The position numbers and the translations under genes were made by a program. A DNA stretch of 64,000 bases from assembly GCA_024235095.1 (NCBI GenBank), contig JACKNC010000001.1, positions 1,463,501 to 1,527,500 on the forward strand, in the 5' to 3' direction. This document shows positions 1 to 13,477 of the stretch, piece by piece; within the stretch, counting starts at the first letter, position 1, and each line of letters begins with the position of its first letter. Origin of the DNA: Gammaproteobacteria bacterium (GTDB taxonomy: Bacteria; Pseudomonadota; Gammaproteobacteria; Competibacterales; Competibacteraceae). A model generated the notes under the pieces. That model saw only the letters and a list, made by a program, of their open reading frames with translations. It searched no databases and was not told the origin of the DNA.

Positions 1-51
1 ACCCTCGGTCGCCAGTTGCGCAAGACCGGTTTCCAGTTCGTCCCAGATCAT
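1..51 (-). CDS. Partial CDS, N-terminal 17 codons, probable 8-amino-7-oxononanoate synthase
   Basis: An ATG at 51-49 overlaps the bioA stop codon in an ATGA arrangement and stays open for 17 codons to the window edge. It reads MIWDELETGLAQLATEG. The 4-bp overlap is typical of translational coupling inside an operon. BioF proteins often begin with a short helix of this kind (Met-x-Trp, then a Leu/Ala-rich helix), and the preceding genes are bioB and bioA. bioF is therefore the best guess, but 17 residues cannot prove it. The rest of the gene lies outside the window. Confidence 0.45.
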   Translation of the reverse strand, partial: MIWDELETGLAQLATEG

Positions 52-1373
52 TCCAACGCCGCGTTTAGCGCCGCGACCGCCCGTTCTGCGAGCAGCGCGG
101 CCTCGTCATTATCGAGAATGTAGGGCGGCATGAAATACACGGTCGTACCAAGCGGACGCAGGAAAATCTCCCGCGCCAGCGCCTCGCGATAGAAACGCAA
201 CCGAAAATCAGGTCGATCGGTATCGATGTCCAGCGCCCAGATCATGCCGCGCTGGCGGAAATGCCGAACGCGCGGATGATTTGCCAAAGGCGCGAGCAGT
301 TCGGTGAATTGCTCGGCAAAGGCCCGGTTGCGGTCAAGGATGTGATCCTCGACGAAAATATCCAGAGTCGCCAGCGCCGCCCGGCAGGCCAGCGGATTAC
401 CGGTAAAGGAATGGGAATGCAGAAAGCCGCGCGTCACGGCATCGTCGTAGAAGGCGGCATACACGGCGTCGGTCGTCAGCGCCACGGACAGCGGCAGATA
501 ACCGCTGGTCAGTCCTTTGGACAGACAGAGGAAATCAGGGCGGATGCTGGCTTGCTCGTGAGCGAACAGCGTTCCGGTGCGACCAAAACCGACCATGATT
601 TCATCGGCGATCAAATGCACCCGATATTGGTCGCATAAGGCGCGCGCGCGCTGCAAATACTCGGGATCGTACATGGCCATGCCGCCGGCGCCCTGCACCA
701 GCGGTTCGACGATCAAGGCGGAGATTTGATCATGTTGAAGCTTCAGTACGGCTTCCAATTCCGCCGCTGCCCGGTGCGTGAAATCGGCGGCGCTTTCCCA
801 AGGCTTGGCCTGGCGGATATCGGGCGATTGCACGGTGATGGCGTGGCGCATCAGAGGCCCGTAGGCTTCCTTGTACAACTCGACATCGCTGACGCCCAAC
901 GTTCCCAGGGTTTCGCCGTGATAGCTACCGGTGAGGCAGACAAACCGGTGTTTGTCCGGCTGGCCGTGGTTGCGCCAGTAGTGAGCCGACATTTTCAGCG
1001 CAATTTCCACCGCCGAAGAACCATCCGAGGCATAGAAACAGTGGCCAAGCGTCCCGCCCGTCAGGGCTGACAGCCGTTCCGACAACTCCACCACTGGCGC
1101 ATGGGTAAAGCCGGCCAGAATCACATGCTCCAGCCGATCCAATTGATCGCGAATGGCGGCGCTAATCCGCGGATTGGCGTGGCCGAACAAATTGACCCAC
1201 CAGGAACCGATGGCGTCCAGGTAACGCCGCCCGTCGAAATCATATAACCAGGCGCCCTGACCACGAGCGACCGGCACCAACGGCAACGCGCCATCGTCGT
1301 GCCATTTCATTTGAGTGCAGGGATGCCAGACCGCTTTCAGACTGCGGTTCAACCAATCCGCGTTGCTGGTCAT
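48..1373 (-). CDS. bioA: Adenosylmethionine-8-amino-7-oxononanoate aminotransferase
   Basis: BioA is a PLP-dependent class III aminotransferase that transfers the amino group of S-adenosylmethionine to KAPA, giving DAPA, the penultimate biotin intermediate, in the cytoplasm. The 441-residue protein starts with the BioA-typical WHPCTQMKWHD region. It carries the substrate/cofactor segment GSWWVNLFGHANP, the EPLVQGAGGM stretch, the ADEIMVGFGRTG motif whose Asp contacts the PLP pyridine nitrogen, and FLCLSKGLTSGYLPLS with the Schiff-base lysine. The reading frame stays open upstream to 1415, but the ATG at 1373 is preferred: it follows an AAGGG and avoids overlap with the upstream DHH gene, which ends at 1390. 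Length fits the family. It sits in a minus-strand run of bioB, DHH gene, bioA and probable bioF. Confidence 0.96.
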   Translation of the reverse strand: MTSNADWLNRSLKAVWHPCTQMKWHDDGALPLVPVARGQGAWLYDFDGRRYLDAIGSWWVNLFGHANPRISAAIRDQLDRLEHVILAGFTHAPVVELSERLSALTGGTLGHCFYASDGSSAVEIALKMSAHYWRNHGQPDKHRFVCLTGSYHGETLGTLGVSDVELYKEAYGPLMRHAITVQSPDIRQAKPWESAADFTHRAAAELEAVLKLQHDQISALIVEPLVQGAGGMAMYDPEYLQRARALCDQYRVHLIADEIMVGFGRTGTLFAHEQASIRPDFLCLSKGLTSGYLPLSVALTTDAVYAAFYDDAVTRGFLHSHSFTGNPLACRAALATLDIFVEDHILDRNRAFAEQFTELLAPLANHPRVRHFRQRGMIWALDIDTDRPDFRLRFYREALAREIFLRPLGTTVYFMPPYILDNDEAALLAERAVAALNAALE

Positions 1374-1389
1374 CGTGAATGATTTACCC

Positions 1390-2316
1390 TTAGCCATCCT
1401 GGGTAATGCGCGCAATCAACTCGGTCAATACGGTATTGGCCTGATCGTGACTAATCTGGCAGGTGCCGGCGTTTTCATGACCGCCGCCGCCATAGCGCAA
1501 CATTAATTCGCCGATATTGGTTTTAGACGTCCGGTTCAGAATTGACTTGCCGGTGGCGAACACCGTGTTCTGTTTTTGAAAACCCCACATGACATGGATC
1601 GAGATATTGGTTTGCGGGAACAGCGCATAGATCGTAAACCGGTTGGTCGCCCATATCGTTTCTTCATTGCGCAAATCAAGCACGACCAGATTGTTATGCA
1701 CCGTACTACAACGTTGAATCTGTTCCTTGGCCTTGGGCGCGTGTTCGAGGTAGATATTCACCCGTTCCTGAACATCTGGCAATTGCAAGATGTCGTCAAT
1801 GCCGTGGCTGCGGCAATAGTCGATGAGATTCATCATCAACTGGTAATTGGAAATCCGGAAATTGTGAAACCGTCCAAGTCCGGTGCGGGCGTCCATGAGA
1901 AAGGAGAGCAGTTCCCAGCCTTTCGGTTCAAGAATGTCCTCTTTAGAGAACTGCGCCGAATCCGCTTTGTCCACCGCAACCATCATTTCATCGCTGATGG
2001 CGGAGAAACGGGCCTTGCCGCCGTAATAATCGAACACCACCCGGGCCGCCGACGGCGCATTCGGGTCAATAATATGATTATCATGCTCTTCGTTGCGCAG
2101 GACTTCTGACGAGTGATGATCAAACGCCAGGTGTACGCCAGGCACATAAGGCAGATTCGTCGTGATGTCGTGGTCGCTGATTTTGATCTTGCCATCCTGC
2201 ATGTCCTTGGGATGCACAAACTTGATGTCGTCAATCAATTTCAACTCGTTGAGCAAAACCGCGCACACCAGGCCATCCATGTCGCTGCGTGTGACCAAGC
2301 GAAATCTTTCAGTCAT
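1390..2316 (-). CDS. DHH-family phosphoesterase (exopolyphosphatase-like)
   Basis: This 308-residue protein belongs to the DHH phosphoesterase superfamily of metal-dependent enzymes (exopolyphosphatases, RecJ, nano-RNases, pyrophosphatases). Visible motifs are an N-terminal SDMDG (about residues 11-15), FDHHSS (about 65-70, the signature DHH metal ligands), a mid-region VDKADSAQF that fits the later aspartate motif, and a C-terminal GGGGHENAGTC matching the DHHA1 substrate-binding glycine motif. Substrate cannot be deduced: polyphosphate, cyclic dinucleotides and short oligonucleotides are all known for relatives. It lies between bioB and bioA, with 17 bp to the bioA start, so it may be co-transcribed with biotin genes although no biotin step needs it. 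Confidence 0.88.
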   Translation of the reverse strand: MTERFRLVTRSDMDGLVCAVLLNELKLIDDIKFVHPKDMQDGKIKISDHDITTNLPYVPGVHLAFDHHSSEVLRNEEHDNHIIDPNAPSAARVVFDYYGGKARFSAISDEMMVAVDKADSAQFSKEDILEPKGWELLSFLMDARTGLGRFHNFRISNYQLMMNLIDYCRSHGIDDILQLPDVQERVNIYLEHAPKAKEQIQRCSTVHNNLVVLDLRNEETIWATNRFTIYALFPQTNISIHVMWGFQKQNTVFATGKSILNRTSKTNIGELMLRYGGGGHENAGTCQISHDQANTVLTELIARITQDG

Positions 2317-2371
2317 CGGGGACTCCTGATTGTTAGTTTGGTTTTAAAGAGGCGATAGGTGACCTGGCCTC

Positions 2372-3364
2372 TCAGACGCCGTGCAGGCCCAGTTTCTGAA
2401 ATAACCCATTATCGAGGGATGTCTGGGAATTGCTGGTGGTTAACAGATGATCGCCATAAAAAATCGAATTGGCGCCCGCCAGAAAACACAGCGCCTGTTC
2501 GGCTTCGCTCATTTGCTCGCGCCCGGCGGACAGGCGCACATAGCTGCTCGGCATGGTGATGCGCGCGGCAGCGATAGTGCGGACAAATTCGAAAATATCG
2601 ATGGGATTGCTATTGGCCAGCGGCGTTCCTGGAATCGGCACCAGATTGTTAATGGGCACCGATTCCGGCGGTGGATCGAGATTGGCCAGTTTCGCAATTA
2701 ACCCAGCGCGATGCTGGCGTGTTTCCCCCATGCCAACGATGCCGCCGCTGCAAATCTTCAGGCCGGCCTCGCGCACTCGCTGCAAAGTGTCCAACCGGTC
2801 CTGATAGGTGTGCGTCGTGACGATGTCGCCGTAAAATTCCGGGGCGGTATCGAGATTATGGTTGTAGTAGTCCAGGCCGGCTTCCTTCAGTTGTTCAGCT
2901 TGACCATCCTTGAGGATGCCCAGGGTGACGCAGGTTTCCAGTCCTAGCGCTTTGACGGCCTGCACCATTTCCATGACCGCCGGCAGGTCCTTCTCCTTCG
3001 GACCGCGCCAGGCCGCGCCCATGCAGAATCGGCCAGCGCCCTTTTCTTTGGCGGCCCGGGCCGCCGCCAGGACTTCCTCGGTGGAGAGCAGACGTTGCGT
3101 TTCCAGGCCCGTCTGGTAGCGCTTGGACTGCGAGCAATAGCCGCAATCTTCGGAGCAGTTGCCGGTTTTGACCGAGAGTAGGCTTGAACGCTGGATCGCG
3201 TTGGGATTGAAGTGCTCGCGCAGAGCCTGTTGCGCTCGAAAGATCAGGTCAGCGAAAGGTAATTCAAAGAGATCGAGCACGGTATCCACTGTCCAGGCGG
3301 GAGCATGGAAAACGGGCTGTTGTACGGGAGAAAGCGGTTGGGAGAGAAGGACTGGGTTGTTCAT
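2372..3364 (-). CDS. bioB: Biotin synthase
   Basis: BioB is a radical SAM enzyme that inserts sulfur into dethiobiotin, the last step of biotin synthesis. From the ATG at 3364 the protein is 330 residues. The radical-SAM cluster motif CSEDCGYC (C70, C74, C77) binds the 4Fe-4S cluster. Further family-typical stretches are FCMGAAWRGPKEKD, LDYYNHNLDTAPEFYGDI, CSGGIVGMGET, ESVPINNLVPIPGTPL and YVRLSAGREQMSE, the last containing the conserved Arg ligand of the 2Fe-2S cluster. The frame is open upstream to 3439, but the upstream residues resemble no BioB, so MNNPVLL is preferred. It is first in the visible minus-strand biotin run. Confidence 0.97.
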   Translation of the reverse strand: MNNPVLLSQPLSPVQQPVFHAPAWTVDTVLDLFELPFADLIFRAQQALREHFNPNAIQRSSLLSVKTGNCSEDCGYCSQSKRYQTGLETQRLLSTEEVLAAARAAKEKGAGRFCMGAAWRGPKEKDLPAVMEMVQAVKALGLETCVTLGILKDGQAEQLKEAGLDYYNHNLDTAPEFYGDIVTTHTYQDRLDTLQRVREAGLKICSGGIVGMGETRQHRAGLIAKLANLDPPPESVPINNLVPIPGTPLANSNPIDIFEFVRTIAAARITMPSSYVRLSAGREQMSEAEQALCFLAGANSIFYGDHLLTTSNSQTSLDNGLFQKLGLHGV

Positions 3365-3451
3365 AGACTCTGTTTCCGGAGGGGGTTCTGAAGAAATGCT
3401 GACCCGCGTTAAGATAGCATTCCCGGCATGAAAAACCACGCTGCATTGGCT

Positions 3452-3565
3452 CTAATCGCGGGCATTGTTAAATTCAATCTTGTCGTATACCTCGGCCAGC
3501 GCCAGTTCGTAGTTGATCGAATCCAGCCGGAAGATGCTGTCCAGCTTGGCGCTTTCGGTCAACAT
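3452..3565 (-). CDS. Short orphan ORF, 37 codons, possible gene remnant
   Basis: Between the ETF-QO terminator and bioB lies a minus-strand ORF with an amphipathic, helix-like sequence (starts MLTESAKLDSIF, ends DKIEFNNARD). The frame is also open upstream through the terminator. No family is recognised and no good ribosome binding site is seen. It could be the C-terminal stub of a lost gene, a leader peptide for the biotin genes, or chance. Confidence 0.2.
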   Translation of the reverse strand: MLTESAKLDSIFRLDSINYELALAEVYDKIEFNNARD

Positions 3566-3580
3566 CTGCTGTTTTAAGCG

Positions 3581-3606
3581 AAAAACCCGGCAAAACCGGG
3601 CTTTTT
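3581..3606 (-). terminator. Rho-independent terminator (bidirectional form)
   Basis: An inverted repeat CCCGG / CCGGG with a 5-nt loop is flanked by A5 on one side and T5 on the other, so it can work on both strands. It lies about 15 bp beyond the ETF-QO stop codon at 3622 and most likely ends that transcript. Confidence 0.75.
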
Positions 3607-3621
3607 CATTGATCAACGAAA

Positions 3622-5256
3622 TTACATATTCGGGTAATTCGGCCCATCGCCGCCCTGTGGCGTCACCCAGTGAATATTCTGGGTGGGGTCCTTAATGTCG
3701 CACGTCTTGCAATGAACGCAGTTCTGCGCGTTGATTTGCAAGCGCGGATTTTTCCCCTCGCTGTCCCGGACGATCTCGTAAACCCCCGCCGGGCAATAGC
3801 GCTGCTCCGGCGCATCGTACAGCGCCAGGTTGACCTGGATCGGCACGGTTGAATCCTTCAGCGTCAGGTGACAGGGCTGGTCTTCCTCGTGATTGGTGTT
3901 GGAAATGAATACCGAGGACAGTCGGTCAAAACTGATCACGCCATCCGGTTTCGGATACTCGATTTTCGGACACTCGCTGGCTTTCTTGAGTTTGGCATGA
4001 TCCGGCTTGTGATGGAAAGTCCACGGGGCTTTGCCTCGAAATAGATAAGTATCCAGCGCCGAATAGACAATAGCCGCCCACAGGCCCCAACTGAACGACG
4101 GTTTGATATTGCGCACCTGGTAGAGTTCTTCCCACAGCCAGCTTTGCCGCAACAATTCGGGATAGGCGGTGATTTCGACGGGAGGTTCCTCAGCAGCGAC
4201 AGCGGCGAAGACTGCATCGGCAGCGACCATCCCGGATTTCATCGCGGCATGGATGCCCTTGATCTTGGGCATGTTCAGAAAACCGGCAGTGTCGCCGATC
4301 AGCACGCCGCCGGGGAACGTCAATTTGGGAATGGACTGGATGCCGCCGGCGGAGATGGCGCGCGCCCCGTAGGCAATGCGTCGTCCGCCTTCAAATGTTG
4401 GACGAATATCGGGATGCGTTTTAAAACGCTGGAACTCCTCGAACGGCGACAAGTGTGGATTTTCGTAGCCCAGGCCAATCACGAACCCGACTGCCACCTG
4501 ATTGTTTTCCATGTGATAGAGGAAGGAACCCCCATAGGTGCTGGCGGCCAGCGGCCAGCCCACAGTATGGACGATCTTGCCCGGCTCATGTTTCGCAGGA
4601 TCGACTTCCCACAATTCCTTGATGCCAATGCCATAGGTCTGCGGGTCCACGCCCTCGCGCAGGTTGAAGCGCTCGGACAGCAACTTGGTCAACGAGCCGC
4701 GACAACCCTCGGCGAACATCGTGTAGCGGGCGCGCAGTTCCATGCCAGGCGTGTATTGGTCGGTCTGATGACCTTCCCGGTCGATACCCATATCGCCGGT
4801 GGCGACCCCGACTACCGTACCCTCATCGTCATAAAGCACTTCGGCAGCGGCGAAACCGGGGTAGATTTCCACCCCCAGTTCTTCCGCTTGCTCAGCCAGC
4901 CAGCGGCACAGATTACCCAGGCTGATGAGGTAATTGCCGTGGTTGTTCATCTGCGGCGGGGTCGGTAACCGGTACGAGGTCTCTCGGGTCAGCAGCAGGA
5001 AGCGGTCCTCGGTCGCTGGCGTCAGCAACGGCGCGCCCTGTTCTTTCCAGTCCGGGATGAGTTCGTTCAGAGCACGGGGTTCCACGACCGCGCCGGACAG
5101 GATGTGGGCGCCGACTTCGGAGCCTTTTTCGAGGACGCAGACATTGATTTCCTGATCCTTCTCCGCAGCCAACTGCTTCAAACGAATGGCTGCCGACAAG
5201 CCGGACGGGCCAGCGCCCACGATGACCACATCATATTCCATACTTTCGCGTTCCAC
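3622..5256 (-). CDS. etfD: Electron transfer flavoprotein-ubiquinone oxidoreductase
   Basis: This inner-membrane-associated FAD/4Fe-4S enzyme passes electrons from electron transfer flavoprotein (fed by acyl-CoA and other dehydrogenases) to ubiquinone. The 544-residue protein has an N-terminal FAD-binding Rossmann motif YDVVIVGAGPSGLSAA, the GSEVGAHILSGAVVEPRAL segment typical of the family, and a second FAD motif GGVLIGDTAGFLNMPKIKG. The C-terminal cluster-binding region has CPAGVYEIV followed by NCVHCKTCDIKDPTQNIHWVTP. Length is normal. The start MERESMEYDVV matches relatives. No etfA or etfB is in the window. A terminator follows directly, so it appears monocistronic. Confidence 0.97.
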   Translation of the reverse strand: MERESMEYDVVIVGAGPSGLSAAIRLKQLAAEKDQEINVCVLEKGSEVGAHILSGAVVEPRALNELIPDWKEQGAPLLTPATEDRFLLLTRETSYRLPTPPQMNNHGNYLISLGNLCRWLAEQAEELGVEIYPGFAAAEVLYDDEGTVVGVATGDMGIDREGHQTDQYTPGMELRARYTMFAEGCRGSLTKLLSERFNLREGVDPQTYGIGIKELWEVDPAKHEPGKIVHTVGWPLAASTYGGSFLYHMENNQVAVGFVIGLGYENPHLSPFEEFQRFKTHPDIRPTFEGGRRIAYGARAISAGGIQSIPKLTFPGGVLIGDTAGFLNMPKIKGIHAAMKSGMVAADAVFAAVAAEEPPVEITAYPELLRQSWLWEELYQVRNIKPSFSWGLWAAIVYSALDTYLFRGKAPWTFHHKPDHAKLKKASECPKIEYPKPDGVISFDRLSSVFISNTNHEEDQPCHLTLKDSTVPIQVNLALYDAPEQRYCPAGVYEIVRDSEGKNPRLQINAQNCVHCKTCDIKDPTQNIHWVTPQGGDGPNYPNM

Positions 5257-5450
5257 CGGTCACTCCTTAAATTTGTCTTCAGGTTTGGAGTTGGCGGGAA
5301 GCGGCCTCTAGGAGCGGCTTTCCCGTGTTCAAAGAGATTGTAAAGGCAGTTGCCAGGAGCGGGCTAGTCTATTTCAAGGAAGGTATCAGCGTAACTAATT
5401 TAATTAAAGACAATTTTCTGATAAAACATATTTAAATCCGGGAAATCGAG
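5257..5450. other. Non-coding spacer upstream of the ETF-QO gene
   Basis: A 194-bp spacer between the ETF-QO start and the end of the glycosyltransferase gene. Its part next to the glycosyltransferase (5380-5440) is AT-rich and could hold the ETF-QO promoter, but no clear -35/-10 pair was fixed by eye. Confidence 0.4.
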
Positions 5451-6383
5451 TTATGCGTCGAGCGCTCGGCACCGCGCGGCGTAGCGCCGCCACACTACTG
5501 GTTCGGGGGTGCGCGTCAGACTGAGCAAGGCATCACCAAGAATCACCGGTATCAATTCACGCGCATTCTTCCGCGCCCAGCGCAGAAAACTACGTAGTCG
5601 GCGGCGCAGGCAGGCTCGCCAGAGCGCTGGTGGAATCAAGTCGCCATGCTGTTCAGCGAACTTGCCCAAGGTATCCCAGTTCGCCTCGAACATCATGCGT
5701 TGGCGACGGCTGGCGTTGCCCTCGTGTCGGCGATAACCGGCCAACAGGCCAGGAATCCGGGCGATCGCGTGATTGACCGATAAGCGCAGCCAACCATCCA
5801 GGTCCTCCAGCGGCAGCTGTTCATCAAAGCCGCCGATCGCCAGAAACGCCTCCCGACGCAATGCGACTGTAGCGTTGGCGACATCGTTATAGCGAATCAG
5901 GCGCAGATAGGCTTGGTGATCAAGTCTCGGCGGCGGCCGCTTCCGAGTGGAAGAGGACAGCACTCGCCCCTCAGCATCAATGAAATCGACGTCGGAATAG
6001 ACGAGCGCCAGGCGTGGCTCGTTCCAGTCGGCAATCGCTTGTTGCTGGACTTGAATCTTTTCGGGATAGAGAAGATCGTCGGAGCCGAGCAGGTGGACCC
6101 ATTCGCCCCGGCAGGCGGCGATGGCGCGGTTGGATGCGGCGCTGACACCGCGATTGGGCTGACGCAAAACGGTTAAATGTTCGAAACGCCCAGCATGGTC
6201 GGCGGCGAACTGCTCGGCAATCGTCAGAGTATCGTCGGTGGAGCCATCGTCGACAATAACCAACTCCAGCCGGGGATAGGTCTGGTTCCGCACCGATTCC
6301 AGGCAGGCCTGCAAAAAAGGCGCGTGGTTGTAAGTTGGCACTGCTACGCTGACCAGCGGACTCCTCGAATTATGTGCAGTCAT
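5451..6383 (-). CDS. Family 2 (GT-A) glycosyltransferase
   Basis: A 310-residue GT-A fold glycosyltransferase that would transfer a sugar from a nucleotide-sugar to a glycan or lipid acceptor. Motifs in order: VSVAVPTYNHAPFL at the N-terminus (nucleotide binding), VIVDDGSTDDT, NRGVSAASNRAIAACRGEWVHLLGSDDLLYPEK with the metal-binding Asp pair, and GGFDEQLPLEDLDGWLRLS containing the acidic ED motif. No transmembrane segment is obvious, so it is probably cytosolic or peripheral. The ATG at 6383 overlaps the stop codon of the upstream amidotransferase by 4 bp (ATGA), indicating coupling. The frame is open further upstream to 6416 but would then overlap more. Donor and acceptor are unknown. Confidence 0.9.
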   Translation of the reverse strand: MTAHNSRSPLVSVAVPTYNHAPFLQACLESVRNQTYPRLELVIVDDGSTDDTLTIAEQFAADHAGRFEHLTVLRQPNRGVSAASNRAIAACRGEWVHLLGSDDLLYPEKIQVQQQAIADWNEPRLALVYSDVDFIDAEGRVLSSSTRKRPPPRLDHQAYLRLIRYNDVANATVALRREAFLAIGGFDEQLPLEDLDGWLRLSVNHAIARIPGLLAGYRRHEGNASRRQRMMFEANWDTLGKFAEQHGDLIPPALWRACLRRRLRSFLRWARKNARELIPVILGDALLSLTRTPEPVVWRRYAARCRALDA

Positions 6384-7084
6384 AATCCTGCTTGATCCAG
6401 CCAGACCTTCAAACATTGCTGGCCTCGCGTTTCCGCTCCCGGCGCATAACGCATAGTTTCCGCGCGCAATATGGGGACCTTCAAGCCCGGCGTACCAGCG
6501 ATCTCACAGGCATGGCCAATAAACCAGCGTTCCAGACCTTTTGCTGTGGTTTCGATATGGAACTGTAGGGCCAATACCTGACTTCCACACGTAAAGGCTT
6601 GATGTGGGTAGAGGTCGGTAGACGCCAGCAAGGTTGCGCCTTCCGGCAGATCGAAAGTATCGCCGTGCCAATGCAGCGCCGGCGCGCCATCAGCGAACGC
6701 TGCCAGCGGACTGGCGCGGCCTGCATCGGTCAAGACCAGCGGTTTCCAGCCAATCTCCTTATGGCCACCTGGATAAACCTTTGCACCCAAAGCCCGCGCG
6801 ATCATTTGACAGCCTAAGCAGATGCCTAGCGTCGGGCGTCTCGCACTCAGACGCGCTTGCAATAAGCGTAGCTCGTCCTGGATGAAGGGATAAGCCTCTT
6901 CCTCGTACACCCCGATCGGGCCGCCGAGGACAACCAGTAAATCGGCGGCCAGTGGATCGAGCGCGGTCAAATCATCCCAACCAGCTTCCAGATATTGGAT
7001 CGCGTAGCCACGATCCACTAAAATGGGCGCAAAACTGCCTAAATCCTCAAAAGCAACATGGCGAATGGCGAGAACAGTTTTCAT
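6380..7084 (-). CDS. Class I glutamine amidotransferase-like protein
   Basis: A 234-residue stand-alone class I (triad) glutamine amidotransferase domain. The nucleophile elbow is LGICLGCQMIARALG, with catalytic Cys in GICLGC, and the downstream LQFHIETT supplies the His and Glu of the triad. The oxyanion strand VLGGPIGVYEEE is present. Such proteins, often annotated GMP synthase-like, release ammonia from glutamine or hydrolyse gamma-glutamyl compounds. No synthase domain is attached. It overlaps the following glycosyltransferase by 4 bp. A second gene of the same type lies at 34047-34775. Physiological substrate is not deducible. Confidence 0.88.
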   Translation of the reverse strand: MKTVLAIRHVAFEDLGSFAPILVDRGYAIQYLEAGWDDLTALDPLAADLLVVLGGPIGVYEEEAYPFIQDELRLLQARLSARRPTLGICLGCQMIARALGAKVYPGGHKEIGWKPLVLTDAGRASPLAAFADGAPALHWHGDTFDLPEGATLLASTDLYPHQAFTCGSQVLALQFHIETTAKGLERWFIGHACEIAGTPGLKVPILRAETMRYAPGAETRGQQCLKVWLDQAGL

Positions 7085-7157
7085 GGATTCAACCTGCTAA
7101 AGTTAGAAAGTTCATTGTAATAAAGCGGCGCGCCAAGGGCCACGTCGAGATGCTGAA

Positions 7158-12433
<5,276 letters not shown>

Positions 12434-12437
<4 letters not shown>

Positions 12438-13447
12438 AACAACAACAGACAATCGTCAGGGAGTCCCGCATCCTGTTGGTGGACGATGATCCAGGCACGA
12501 TCCGGGTGCTGGCCGAGATCCTCAAGGGAACAGGCAAGGTGCATTTCACCACCCGGGGCGCCGACGCATTGCCGCTTGCCCAATCGGTCGCCCCGGACCT
12601 GATTCTGTTGGATCTGGAGATGCCGGATCGCCATGGATTCATCGTATGCGAAGAGATCAAAGCCGATTCGTTGCTGTCCGACGTGCCAGTGCTGTTCGTC
12701 ACCGCTCACACCGACGTGGAGTTAGAGGCTCGAGCCTTGAAGGCGGGCGCGCTCGATTTTATCCACAAACCACCGCATCCTCAGGTGGTGAAGGCGCGGG
12801 TCAGTAACTACCTGGCGCTCAAGCATCAAACCGATCTGTTGCGAATGCTCAGCTTGATCGATAGCTTAACCGGCATCGCCAATCGCAGGGCCTTCGACGA
12901 GGCAATACATAACGAATGGTGGCGCGCCTGCCGGAATGAGTATCCCCTGTCACTGCTGATCTTCGATATCGACTACTTCAAGCGCTACAACGATACCCAC
13001 GGCCACCAAGCAGGCGATGATTGTCTGTGTACCGTAGCCGATTGTCTTGCCGCTAGGCCCCGGAGGCCGGGCGACGTAGTCGCCCGCTATGGCGGTGAAG
13101 AATTCGTGATGCTACTGCCTGGCTGCTCGCTGGAGCATGCCGTGACGTTGGGTGAGACGGTTCGCGCCCAAGTGTCGGAGCTGGAGATCGCCCACGCAAA
13201 CTCCGACATCGTGGGGCAGGTGACTGTCAGCGTTGGAGCGGCTGCAAGCCAGACCTTGTGCGGACATGCGAAAATCTGTTGGCGCAATCTTGGCCGACAT
13301 CATGGCAATGTCGCCTGTGGCTTGGCGCCTGCGAATCTCATAAAACTGGCCGACAAGGCCTTGTACCAAGCTAAGGAGGGTGGCAGGAACAGGGTCGAGG
13401 TAATCGATATCGAAACGGATTCAAGTGTGGCAGGGCATAAGAGCTGA
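12434..13447 (+). CDS. Response regulator with GGDEF (diguanylate cyclase) output
   Basis: A 337-residue REC-GGDEF protein, predicted to make cyclic di-GMP when phosphorylated. The receiver has the acidic pair in LLVDDDPG, phospho-acceptor D60 in ILLDLEMPD, the Thr of VTAHTD and the Lys of HKPPHP. The cyclase domain has LTGIANRRAFDE, FDIDYFKRYNDTHGHQAGDD and an intact active-site GGEEF at residues 220-224. No RxxD product-inhibition site is evident just before GGEEF. The start overlaps the kinase stop codon (ATGA), so it is probably the cognate output of the upstream hybrid kinase. Between SVGAA and LADKALYQAK the loop is about 15 residues longer than usual and contains three Cys and several His. 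Confidence 0.94.
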
Positions 13448-13477
13448 GGTATTGCAGCAATCTTATTGGGATGGGAA

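Noticed and set aside
32..60. Calling bioF with certainty
   Set aside because: Only 17 codons are in the window, so the name is kept as a probable assignment and no gene symbol is given.
4144..4968. 274-codon plus-strand ORF
   Set aside because: Antisense shadow of the ETF-QO gene with no recognisable domain.
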